Shown: in pieces, positions 1-5,961 of the stretch
Layout: each line of letters begins with the position of its first letter
Position numbering within the stretch: position 1 is the first letter of the stretch
IMG/VR virus record: IMGVR_UViG_3300025646_000028
Location: 1 to 64,000 of that record
Source: a virus
DNA length: 64,000 nt
Strand: one strand, 5' to 3'
The notes under the pieces: model-generated
Database searches by the model: none
What the model saw: the letters and a program-made list of their open reading frames with translations, nothing else
What the model was told of the DNA's origin: nothing
Program-made: the position numbers and the translations under genes

Positions 1-50
1 ATGTTAGATACTATATATATATAAGAAGCCTCTTTAATAATTTGTTGTAA

Positions 51-146
51 CATATACTACATATACTACATATACTACTTTGTCCGATAAACACGGTATG
101 TTTCCTTTGTGAGGTATACTACTTTGGTGGAAAGTTATACTACTTT
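51..146 (+). repeat. Tandem and helically phased TATACTAC repeats
   Basis: Three perfect tandem copies of the 9-bp unit CATATACTA occupy 51-77. The motif TATACTACTTT then recurs at 71, 115 and 136. The last two spacings are 44 and 21 bp, close to four and two helical turns, so a protein bound at each copy would sit on one face of the DNA. No copies were noticed elsewhere in the window. Iteron-like binding sites or promoter elements for the phage polymerase are both possible. Confidence 0.65.
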
Positions 147-191
147 TTGCATTGGGAAATTGGTCACTAATATATATTTATATATATTATA

Positions 192-240
192 CCCCCACCG
201 CACATTTCATTTTAAGAACCACCCCCACCCCTATACCCCC
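192..240 (-). other. G-run cluster, possible G-quadruplex
   Basis: The + strand shows C-runs of 5, 5, 4 and 5 bases (192-196, 222-226, 228-231, 236-240), with ACCCCCACC repeated exactly at 191 and 221. The - strand therefore carries four G-runs, three of them close together. In an AT-rich genome this is conspicuous. The long loop (about 25 bases) to the fourth run makes a classical four-run quadruplex uncertain. Confidence 0.4.
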
Positions 241-311
241 TATAGGTACCGAAACAATAGGTACACCGTAAAAACGTCATACCTTTAGGTATCTCCCCTT
301 CTGCGCGCCAC

Positions 312-364
312 AGCCGATAACCTGCATTAAGCAGGCGTATCACGCACTTTGTGTATACTCGGCT
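312..364 (+). ncRNA. Three-way-junction fold in early leader
   Basis: Outer stem AGCCGA (312-317) pairs with TCGGCT (359-364). Inside it are hairpin CCTGC-ATTAA-GCAGG (321-335) and a second hairpin, GTATCAC (337-343) with GTG(T)ATAC (351-358, one bulged T). Only 3, 1 and 0 bases link the three helices, so nearly every base is accounted for. It could act as RNA in the first leader or as a DNA cruciform. It does not carry hammerhead core residues. The strand is not determined, because both strands fold equally. Confidence 0.45.
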
Positions 365-597
365 GACCCTCGCGTTACCCTTACCTTGATTCATAAGTTT
401 CTTCGAGTACCTCTATTTGTAAATACCTTAGACCTACATGACCATACCCATCCCACATACCAAATAATCACCGCCCCGCTCGCTCACACTCCCAGTGCGA
501 CTACCTAACTTGCTTGAAGCCTGTCGCTTCGCTCCTTAACGGCCACATCATTAATTCTAGCCCATACCCTCACAAGAAAGGAGGAATTGCTTCACCT

Positions 598-828
598 ATG
601 AAAAAGGTAATTGCACGTACTGTCGTTGATGTGAATACGGTTCACGCGCGTGAAGGATACAATTCGAAAACCGGTAAGTCTACCGGTCGAATTGATTCAC
701 TTGTCTCGTCCCGAGGCTTCCCCGTAACCGCCTTGTTTGCAACGTCGGATTTAGGTAAGAAAATAAGCGATGCTACACCCATCGCATATTTGGAATCCGA
801 AATCGCCGACGTTCCGGATTCGAAATAA
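598..828 (+). CDS. Small unknown early protein (76 aa)
   Basis: Start chosen at the ATG at 598 behind AAAGGAGG (577-584). The 13-base spacing is long but no better start is present; an in-frame ATG at 514 lies far upstream of the ribosome binding site. The protein begins MKKVIARTVVDVNTVHA, is mixed alpha/beta in appearance, and has no membrane segment or motif I recognise. It is the first gene after the control region and is closed by its own terminator at 831, so it forms a single-gene transcript, as is usual for an immediate-early host-takeover protein. That function is only inferred. Confidence 0.7.
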   Translation: MKKVIARTVVDVNTVHAREGYNSKTGKSTGRIDSLVSSRGFPVTALFATSDLGKKISDATPIAYLESEIADVPDSK

Positions 829-830
829 AT

Positions 831-856
831 GAAGGCCTTCGGGCCTTCTTTATTTC
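831..856 (+). terminator. Intrinsic terminator after first early gene
   Basis: Perfect 7-bp stem GAAGGCC (831-837) and GGCCTTC (842-848) closed by a UUCG tetraloop and followed by TTTATTTC. It lies two bases after the stop codon of the 76-aa gene. Confidence 0.85.
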
Positions 857-918
857 ATTCAATTTCGCAAGCGAACCCACCGTACATAGTATGATAACCT
901 CATACGCTTAAAGCATAT

Positions 919-970
919 ACTGGGATGTACCCAGTTCTGGTTTCACTAGTTTCATTGCCTTAAAACTAGT
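919..970 (+). promoter_or_regulatory. Two-hairpin leader of the 67-aa gene
   Basis: Hairpin 1 is ACTGGG-ATGTA-CCCAGT (919-935). Hairpin 2 is ACTAGTTT (945-952) pairing with AAACTAGT (963-970). Together they fill the 146-base gap between the terminator at 831 and the gene at 1002. No U-run follows, so they are not terminators. They may be 5' stabilisers or a regulatory leader. Confidence 0.5.
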
Positions 971-1001
971 ATTCATATTTATTGGAGGGAAAGAATTAAA
1001 T

Positions 1002-1205
1002 ATGTATAAATTATTCGTTATCGCTCCAGTCGACAGGCCTAATCTATTTGTTAATATATTCTACACTAAACGTAGTTATATTAAAGGACGCTCATATACT
1101 TTATATGAAATTGGTCCTGAAGCCCATTTGTTTACCGAATATGAAAAGAAGAAATTCTTTAGTATTCATAGTAAAAAAGACTTTAAAATAGTTCAAAAAT
1201 TTTAA
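1002..1205 (+). CDS. Small basic unknown protein (67 aa)
   Basis: ATG at 1002 behind GGAGGG. The protein is rich in Lys, Tyr and Phe (starts MYKLFVIAPVDRP, ends KDFKIVQKF) and strongly basic, with no recognised motif. It heads a run of closely spaced tiny genes (1002-1919) likely to share one transcript. Function unknown. Confidence 0.65.
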   Translation: MYKLFVIAPVDRPNLFVNIFYTKRSYIKGRSYTLYEIGPEAHLFTEYEKKKFFSIHSKKDFKIVQKF

Positions 1206-1229
1206 TCATAATAAAAGGAGGAAATTATT

Positions 1230-1334
1230 ATGCGTAAAAAAGCTAAAGTTTATTCTAAAAAGTCTGTACTTGTTCAACCACTTCATAATGGTAAATTAAT
1301 AGGGATGGAACAACGTCCACCCTTTAAAGGTTAA
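1230..1334 (+). CDS. 34-aa basic peptide
   Basis: ATG at 1230 preceded by AAAAGGAGG, an optimal ribosome binding site. It encodes a 34-residue Lys/Arg-rich peptide starting MRKKAKVYSKKSV. The stop at 1334 is one base before the next ATG (1336), which indicates translational coupling. Too short for family assignment; the ribosome site and tight packing are the support. Confidence 0.55.
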   Translation: MRKKAKVYSKKSVLVQPLHNGKLIGMEQRPPFKG

Positions 1335-1335
1335 T

Positions 1336-1482
1336 ATGAATTGGTTTGCTGTTGGTCGAAAGACCAAAAAATGGGTTACCTATGAATACTTTGATAATTG
1401 GCGCAAAGCCTTAAACTATTCAAAGTATTTAAAACGTATCCATCAATTTGCTAATCGTTATAAGGTTCCCGGTCAACCATAA
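1336..1482 (+). CDS. 48-aa basic aromatic peptide
   Basis: ATG at 1336 directly after the previous stop. The product is basic and aromatic-rich (MNWFAVGRKTKKWVTYEYF at the start). No ribosome binding site of its own is visible apart from sequence inside the upstream gene, so it is probably coupled. A CCCGGT/ACCGGG hairpin overlaps its stop codon (about 1468-1488). Function unknown. Confidence 0.5.
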   Translation: MNWFAVGRKTKKWVTYEYFDNWRKALNYSKYLKRIHQFANRYKVPGQP

Positions 1483-1513
1483 ACCGGGACATATCCATAA
1501 GGAGGATAAAAAC

Positions 1514-1801
1514 ATGCCTACAATTAAATTGTACCAAATCATGGTACGCCACGAAGGTGGTAAAGAACATTATGTTCGTTTAGAACGTAATGAAGTTGAA
1601 CAAAGTGTTGGTGTTATGCATGTTGAACATGACATTGATGCTACATTATTTAATGGTGATGACATTGAAAACCATGTTACACGATTAAATAAATTCGCTC
1701 AAGATGAAAAAGATGGTGACATTTACTTTCATGTAAATACACCGTACGTTTACAATGACGAAACTGGAGAAATAGAACATGGACCCAGAAAAGTTCATTA
1801 A
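1514..1801 (+). CDS. Unknown acidic protein (95 aa)
   Basis: Start placed at the ATG at 1514 (MPTIKLYQIMVRHEGGKEH) behind GGAGG, rather than the upstream ATG at 1448 that lies inside the previous gene. The sequence is rich in Asp, Glu and His and reads like a small beta-rich cytosolic protein. No known motif. It overlaps the next gene by 23 bases. Confidence 0.65.
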   Translation: MPTIKLYQIMVRHEGGKEHYVRLERNEVEQSVGVMHVEHDIDATLFNGDDIENHVTRLNKFAQDEKDGDIYFHVNTPYVYNDETGEIEHGPRKVH

Positions 1802-1919
1802 ACGTGCCGAAGCTTCTGATCGTGTGTGGGACATATACGATGAAGTATATGAACTACTCAACGAAGGCTTCGATCATGAATATGCCATGGCAAAAGCATT
1901 AGCCAAATATAATGCTTAG
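1779..1919 (+). CDS. 46-aa helical peptide
   Basis: Begins inside the end of the 95-aa gene, with GGAG nine bases upstream of the ATG. The product starts MDPEKFIKRAEASDRVWD and is predicted helical and acidic, with a pattern like a small UBA- or HTH-like bundle. It ends just before the large RNA fold at 1935. Function unknown. Confidence 0.5.
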   Translation: MDPEKFIKRAEASDRVWDIYDEVYELLNEGFDHEYAMAKALAKYNA

Positions 1920-1934
1920 GGTTTGACTGTCTAT

Positions 1935-2100
1935 AAAAATATACTGAGTGTGAGGCCTCCCAAAAAGGTTGAGGGTACAGTATATTTTTCCCGCTGTGAA
2001 CAATCTTATACTCGACGGAGTATATAAGAAACCCGCAAATACATTCGCCCCCCGATTTGTATTGGCCGGAATACCTCAGTGATCCTGAGTAATTCACAGT
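1935..2100 (+). ncRNA. Large structured RNA: long hairpin plus four-way junction
   Basis: A perfect 12-bp helix, AAAAATATACTG (1935-1946) with CAGTATATTTTT (1978-1989), encloses a smaller CCTC/GAGG hairpin. It is followed by a 7-bp closing helix CTGTGAA (1994-2000) with TTCACAG (2093-2099). That helix contains three hairpins: CTTATACTC with GAGTATA(T)AAG (2005-2028), AATAC with GTATT (2038-2063), and CTCAG-TGATC-CTGAG (2075-2089). The cloverleaf outline recalls a tRNA, but the arm order, loop sequences and 3' end do not fit one. It fills the gap before the 58-aa gene and could be a leader/riboregulator or a free small RNA. Confidence 0.6.
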
Positions 2101-2121
2101 TCTTAAAATGAAAGGAACTTA

Positions 2122-2298
2122 ATGAAAAAGTTACAAGTTAAATACGCAGAACGTCCTGAACCAGATTATGTTCTGTTTGAAATTCTTCAAGCATTAACTT
2201 CAGCACGAAATAAAATTCGTGATCTCAAAGTTATACGCTATGAAGAACCGGTTCAAAAAATTATCGATCAGCTTTATGCTGAACTAAGGAGCATGTAA
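2122..2298 (+). CDS. 58-aa helical unknown protein
   Basis: ATG at 2122 behind AAAGGAAC. The product (MKKLQVKYAERPEPDY start) is mostly predicted helix and basic. Its stop at 2298 lies one base before the start of the DprA-like gene, and the AAGGAG used by that gene is inside this one, so the two are coupled. Confidence 0.55.
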   Translation: MKKLQVKYAERPEPDYVLFEILQALTSARNKIRDLKVIRYEEPVQKIIDQLYAELRSM

Positions 2299-2299
2299 C

Positions 2300-2998
2300 A
2301 TGGAACTTAAAGGCCGTGATATCATGATCTATTTAGCCACCAAATATAATGGTGACTGGAATCGTATTTATGAAGCGATTAAAAACAAAGAAGCTATCGA
2401 TAAAGATAAAGTTCTTGATACAGTTAAATCTGTAGAAGAACATGTCAAGTGCGTCACCATTATTGATTCAGGTTACCCTGATGAATATAAACAAGTGTAT
2501 AAACCACCATTTGTTTTATTCTACAAAGGTAATCTTGGTTTATTAACTAATAATTACATATTAGGCATTACTGGTAACAATTTGAAATTACCTTTTAATG
2601 TTGAAAATATGCCATATTCAACGGCACATCTTTCGTTTGATAATTATGATGGTAAACAAATCGTCATTTATAATGATGGTATCAAAGACTGCAAATTAGA
2701 TTCTCAATTAATGTTATCTGAATACTATGACAAAGTTAGCAATGTAATGGATTCTCAAGCATGGGCATCCCGATTATTAGTTGGGGTGTCCAAAGGTATC
2801 ATCATTGATGATATTAAAGAAGACTATACATCCATTGCATTAGGCTATGCACTTGCCATAAACAAACCAGTTGGGTTACTCAAAGTTAATCAAAATTTCG
2901 AATTAGATCATATCGAAAATGAAAATGATGTACGCAAATTAATGCGTCACTATCAAGAAAATTTTGACTTTGATAAAATGCCTGATGTATTAAATTAA
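2300..2998 (+). CDS. DprA/Smf-like Rossmann-fold protein
   Basis: Residues 1-50 form a small helical domain. Residues 56-92 follow the DprA pattern: a GYPDEY element, then PPFVLFYKGNLGLL, then a strand ending in GITGNN where true DprA has the phosphate-binding GSR. Near residues 165-195 a stretch with SKGIII and ALGYALAINKPVGLL resembles the second half of the DprA fold. DprA loads RecA on single-stranded DNA and related proteins bind nucleotides. The altered GSR motif means the ligand may differ. At 232 aa it is shorter than bacterial DprA (about 300-380) and lacks the C-terminal winged helix. Phages often carry such trimmed forms; the role here is unknown. Confidence 0.6.
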   Translation: MELKGRDIMIYLATKYNGDWNRIYEAIKNKEAIDKDKVLDTVKSVEEHVKCVTIIDSGYPDEYKQVYKPPFVLFYKGNLGLLTNNYILGITGNNLKLPFNVENMPYSTAHLSFDNYDGKQIVIYNDGIKDCKLDSQLMLSEYYDKVSNVMDSQAWASRLLVGVSKGIIIDDIKEDYTSIALGYALAINKPVGLLKVNQNFELDHIENENDVRKLMRHYQENFDFDKMPDVLN

Positions 2999-3002
2999 AT
3001 AA

Positions 3003-3062
3003 TGTGGTTGCGAGAGCGTAAAACCCTTCCCTTTCCCCCTAGAAAAACATGGGTCATCCACA
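3003..3062 (+). promoter_or_regulatory. Structured leader of the 73-aa gene
   Basis: Outer helix TGTGG (3003-3007) with CCACA (3058-3062) and inner helix ACCC (3023-3026) with GGGT (3051-3054), plus a GC-GAGA-GC mini-hairpin between. The apical loop contains CCCCCTAGA (3035-3043), which is the exact complement of the 9-base loop of the hairpin at 15435-15459. Confidence 0.4.
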
Positions 3063-3077
3063 CTTAAAAGGAAAATT

Positions 3078-3299
3078 ATGGATAAAATTTTTGACGTTGT
3101 CGTAAGTATGAACGTTACTGTCCGTGTTCATGCAGATACTAAAAAAGAAGCATCAGCTTGGATTAGTCAACGTTTTGTAGATGGATTAACAATCGAAGAC
3201 ACAAGTTCAGAATTTATTCCTTTAGAACTTATGCCTAAGATTCAAAATGTTCTTATTAAAAAAATTAAACGACCTGTCCGTTTAATAGAAGGAGAATAA
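3078..3299 (+). CDS. Unknown small protein (73 aa)
   Basis: ATG at 3078 behind AAAAGGAAAA. It starts MDKIFDVVVSMNVTVRVHAD and shows a beta-beta-helix pattern reminiscent of small phage proteins with an ACT/ferredoxin-like layout, but no family is assigned. It is followed at once by the conserved 150-aa gene. Confidence 0.6.
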   Translation: MDKIFDVVVSMNVTVRVHADTKKEASAWISQRFVDGLTIEDTSSEFIPLELMPKIQNVLIKKIKRPVRLIEGE

Positions 3300-3300
3300 A

Positions 3301-3753
3301 ATGGGACTTGATATGTATTTGTTTTCAAACAAACGCAAAGAATTAGGGTATTGGCGTAAGGCTAATCATATCCACGGATTCTTTGAACGTGAACTTAAAA
3401 CCTGTGACAATGCTCACAATAACCCAGTACCACTTAAAGTGTTGGAAAAGTTATTTGATTACTGTGTCATGGTGAAAGATTCACTGATCGCCTTTGGTAC
3501 CACCCAAAAAGAAATAATCGTTGGAAGAGGTATTCGTAACGGAGAACTATTCGAAGAAAAGGAATACGTTCCTGTCTTTCTAAATACTACTGTTGCAGAA
3601 AGATTTCTACCAACCCAAGAAGGTTTCTTCTTTGGGAGTACAGAATACACTGAAAATTATCTTCATGATATTAATGATACGTTAGAAATTTTAACCGAAG
3701 CTTTGTCAAACAAAGTTAAAGGTGAACGATTTTACTATCATCCATGGTGGTAA
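3301..3753 (+). CDS. Conserved phage hypothetical protein, MGLDMYL family
   Basis: Starts MGLDMYLF, then YWRKANHIHGFF, and later LPTQEGFFFGSTEY. This set of motifs marks a hypothetical protein family found widely in phages and prophages of many bacteria. The conserved His, Asp and Trp residues suggest a small enzyme or metal-binding protein, but no activity is known to me. Full length at 150 aa, with GGAG upstream of the ATG. It overlaps nothing and is followed by a coupled 69-aa gene. Confidence 0.75.
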   Translation: MGLDMYLFSNKRKELGYWRKANHIHGFFERELKTCDNAHNNPVPLKVLEKLFDYCVMVKDSLIAFGTTQKEIIVGRGIRNGELFEEKEYVPVFLNTTVAERFLPTQEGFFFGSTEYTENYLHDINDTLEILTEALSNKVKGERFYYHPWW

Positions 3754-3754
3754 T

Positions 3755-3964
3755 ATGACAATAAAAGAAATGGCTGAAAAACACGGTGTTATAAAACGTG
3801 AATTTCATGAAGGAGCAGTTGTAGTACAGCTGCCTAATAATTTAGAAGTTTATCTAGAAAGAACTAGCTTTGGATTTATAATTCAAAGTTACATACATCC
3901 AGGTAACACTTTTATGTTTAACACCATCGAAGAACTGGAATCAGAATTAGTTCTAATGAAATAA
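3755..3964 (+). CDS. Unknown small protein (69 aa)
   Basis: ATG at 3755, two bases after the stop of the MGLDMYL-family gene; the in-frame ATG at 3722 lies inside that gene and is less likely. It starts MTIKEMAEKHGVIKREFHEG and shows a helix followed by strands. No motif recognised. Confidence 0.55.
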   Translation: MTIKEMAEKHGVIKREFHEGAVVVQLPNNLEVYLERTSFGFIIQSYIHPGNTFMFNTIEELESELVLMK

Positions 3965-3996
3965 TTTTTCACCAGCTACCTATAGTCCTTCAGGTT

Positions 3997-4030
3997 ATTG
4001 TGCTCCTTTTTTCAACCGGAGTGTCACAAT
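3997..4030 (+). promoter_or_regulatory. Leader hairpin before the 54-aa gene
   Basis: ATTGTG-CTCC (3997-4006) pairs with GGAG and CACAAT (4018-4021 and 4025-4030) with a three-base bulge. It sits in the 119-base gap 3965-4083. The rest of the gap has a small GGGG...CCCC element just before the ribosome binding site at about 4073. There is no terminator-type U-run after the stem. Confidence 0.45.
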
Positions 4031-4083
4031 GTAATCCCTACTACAGCGACAGAATGATGGGGTGCAACTCCCCTAGGAGAATT

Positions 4084-4248
4084 ATGGAACTAAGAATGAT
4101 GTACAAAATTCTGAAGAGCTATGTCAAACGATATAGCTCTCAGAAAACACATGATAAACAAGTACTACGTGTACTTGAAATACTTTTAGCTGATATTGAA
4201 TCAGCAATTATTACAAAGGAGAAACATGAAACACCATCTAATAGGTAA
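4084..4248 (+). CDS. 54-aa basic helical protein
   Basis: ATG at 4084 behind AGGAG; an upstream in-frame start at 4000 would read through the leader hairpin and lacks a ribosome site. It starts MELRMMYKILKSYVKRYSS and is mostly helix. It overlaps the DUF4314 gene by 23 bases. Function unknown. Confidence 0.55.
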   Translation: MELRMMYKILKSYVKRYSSQKTHDKQVLRVLEILLADIESAIITKEKHETPSNR

Positions 4249-4420
4249 ACTAATTCAAATAGTTTACATGAAAGACGAACCTCATTATACAGGTCGCCAA
4301 GGTATAGTTACTATAGTAGATGATGCTGGTCAACTCCATGGTACATGGGGTGGTTTAGCAGTATTACCAGATGTTGATCGCTTCATTGTAATCAACGAAC
4401 ATGGGCCTAAAGTGGACTGA
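4226..4420 (+). CDS. DUF4314-family protein
   Basis: Start at ATG 4226 behind AAAGGAG. The 64-aa product carries the DUF4314 pattern: a KLIQIVYMKDEP strand pair, then GRQGIVTIVDDAGQLHGTW, then VLPDVDRFIVI. These are small SH3-like beta barrels common in phages and mobile elements of Firmicutes; the biochemical role is not known. The match covers the whole protein. It overlaps the following gene by 20 bases. Confidence 0.75.
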   Translation: MKHHLIGKLIQIVYMKDEPHYTGRQGIVTIVDDAGQLHGTWGGLAVLPDVDRFIVINEHGPKVD

Positions 4421-4631
4421 TTATTACTTTATTCTTAACGGACATAAAGTATATAATCGAACATACGTAAAAGAATTAGAACGTATGTATTTGTTTGATA
4501 AAAACAATAAGCAAATTTGTTATATAAAAATGTCACGACCCAAGCATTACACTTGGCGTGAACTAGAAAGGGATATTAACAATGGCACAATTAGCAGACA
4601 AAATATTGTCTTTAAGAAATACGATTCTTAA
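4401..4631 (+). CDS. Unknown protein (76 aa)
   Basis: ATG at 4401 inside the end of the DUF4314 gene. It starts MGLKWTDYYFILNGHKVY and is rich in Tyr and Lys. No recognised motif. It overlaps the next gene by 50 bases, which is unusually long; the downstream start at 4582 has its own GGGA ribosome site, so both frames appear coding. Confidence 0.5.
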   Translation: MGLKWTDYYFILNGHKVYNRTYVKELERMYLFDKNNKQICYIKMSRPKHYTWRELERDINNGTISRQNIVFKKYDS

Positions 4632-4806
4632 TTTAGTTACTGATGAACTTACAGAGTTTCGTATGTTGTCTATGCCAATGCAACAAGCACTCCATAATAA
4701 AGTGCTTCGCATTTTAGAACTCAGTAATAATTTAACTGAGTTAGCAATTATGATAGAACAAGACGCACAAGATCAATTAGATCTAAACATAGGATTAAGC
4801 GAATGA
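4582..4806 (+). CDS. Helical unknown protein (74 aa)
   Basis: Starts MAQLADKILSLRNTILNLV and is predicted all helix, possibly a coiled-coil dimer. Its stop overlaps the start of the AAA+ gene (ATGA-type overlap), which suggests it is made with that ATPase and may be an adaptor for it. Confidence 0.55.
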   Translation: MAQLADKILSLRNTILNLVTDELTEFRMLSMPMQQALHNKVLRILELSNNLTELAIMIEQDAQDQLDLNIGLSE

Positions 4807-5702
4807 CAATTCAAGAAATCGTAGCGCGCATGCGCCAAGACATTAACAATAAAATTGTTAAAGTTGTATCTTCAGATGGCTATCGTTATTATACCGATAC
4901 GCTTACTGAAAAAATTGTAGTGCCAATTACTACGCCAGACGAAACAGCATTGGCCTATGAAAAACTTATCATCAATGCAGAACAAGCGAAAGCAGTTGAA
5001 GCTAATGATATGTTCTCTACATTACCACGAGCTATGATGTTCGTAGGTCAACCAGACACCGGTAAGACATACCTTGCCGAAGACATTGCTAAACAATGTG
5101 GCATTGTCCCACTGTTTAAAATGTGTCGTGATAATCTTAACCTTGAAACTTTGTTAGAAGATTTCAAACTCAACGACGGTAAACCTGTCTTCGAAGAATC
5201 ATTAGCTATTAAAGCAATGTCTGATCCTGAAAAGAATCGTTACATTATTATCTTCGATGAGTTCAACACACTCATGACAGGTGTCATGAAGACGTTCCAA
5301 CCAATTCTTGACGACACATCAACGACATTTGAATACCGCGGTAAAGTCTATCAAAAGAATATGAATTGCAAATTCATTCTTACATTGAATGACAAAGACA
5401 AAGGTATCTCTGTCGTTCCAGATGCAATCTTGTCGCGTGTTGAGTTACGTTGGTTCGATCCAACACCTATAACGACAATCGCACAATGGACTAATGTCGA
5501 TGTTGAATGGATTAATAAACTGTTTAATGTCTATAAGATTATTGGTTTAACTAATATCTTTGGCACACGACAAATTAAAATCCTTCATGGTAAAACATTA
5601 GAACGTGTTAAAAATCATTTATATGGTTTATGCATGATGACAAGGACTGACCCTGCCATCTTGGACACGCTGCAAATGCAAGATGTTTTAACAAAACTAT
5701 AG
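4803..5702 (+). CDS. MoxR-type AAA+ ATPase
   Basis: Walker A is GQPDTGKT (Gly82 to Thr89), Walker B is IIIFDEFN (Asp152, Glu153), and an ILSRVELRWF segment follows at the arginine-finger/sensor region. The length (299 aa) and order fit single-domain MoxR-type ATPases, which remodel proteins together with a VWA partner. The partner is encoded two genes downstream (5961). Phage N4 also has an AAA+/VWA pair (gp24/gp25, from memory), supporting an N4-like ancestry for this block. The substrate is unknown. Confidence 0.85.
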   Translation: MTIQEIVARMRQDINNKIVKVVSSDGYRYYTDTLTEKIVVPITTPDETALAYEKLIINAEQAKAVEANDMFSTLPRAMMFVGQPDTGKTYLAEDIAKQCGIVPLFKMCRDNLNLETLLEDFKLNDGKPVFEESLAIKAMSDPEKNRYIIIFDEFNTLMTGVMKTFQPILDDTSTTFEYRGKVYQKNMNCKFILTLNDKDKGISVVPDAILSRVELRWFDPTPITTIAQWTNVDVEWINKLFNVYKIIGLTNIFGTRQIKILHGKTLERVKNHLYGLCMMTRTDPAILDTLQMQDVLTKL

Positions 5703-5712
5703 GAGAAAAATT

Positions 5713-5961
5713 ATGGATGAAGAATTATTTTATCCGATTACTCGTGATGAGTATTTGTTTTTGAAAACAAACCGTCACGACGTACGTAAGTTTGCTAACA
5801 ATCCTGTTGAACGTAAAGATCTAACAGGATTAAAGAAAGTTATATTCGTAGTCGGTATTGATGATACACCACGTCACATTGGTTACATTGATATATGGGA
5901 CATCTGGGAATCTGACCAAGGATTATTCCTTCGTCACTATTCTCATGACAGTACAGACTAA
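5713..5961 (+). CDS. Unknown protein (82 aa) between AAA+ and VWA genes
   Basis: ATG at 5713 behind AGGAG. It is acidic, starts MDEELFYPITRDEYLF and has no recognised motif. Its stop overlaps the ATG of the zincin-VWA gene by one base. The position inside the MoxR/VWA cassette suggests a linker or substrate adaptor. Confidence 0.6.
   Translation: MDEELFYPITRDEYLFLKTNRHDVRKFANNPVERKDLTGLKKVIFVVGIDDTPRHIGYIDIWDIWESDQGLFLRHYSHDSTD

Larger units (their letters stand above)
1..597. promoter_or_regulatory. Gene-free early control region
   Basis: No convincing gene lies here. The region holds, in order, tandem and phased TATACTAC repeats (51-146), a long AT-only near-palindrome (about 168-190), C-runs on the + strand (192-240), three TAGGTA-type repeats (about 242-290), a three-way-junction fold (312-364), and then a more GC-rich stretch without clear structure up to the first ribosome binding site at 577-584. 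Its base composition differs from the rest of the window. The position at the head of all early genes suggests early promoters, an origin of replication or both. This role is inferred; the repeats and folds are seen directly. Confidence 0.6.

Noticed and set aside
51-77. Tandem 9-bp repeats as a CRISPR array
   Set aside because: Units are directly adjacent without spacers and too short.
212-394. 60-codon frame on the - strand in the control region
   Set aside because: No ribosome site, odd composition (ends in a Gly run from the G-rich strand) and it runs through the three-way junction.
1858-2097. 79-codon frame on the - strand
   Set aside because: It overlaps the structured RNA at 1935-2100 and has no ribosome site; the paired stems explain the sequence better.
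1993-2100. tRNA or tRNA-like gene
   Set aside because: The 7-bp closing stem is suggestive, but there is no T-loop consensus, no anticodon arm of the right size and the arms are in the wrong order.
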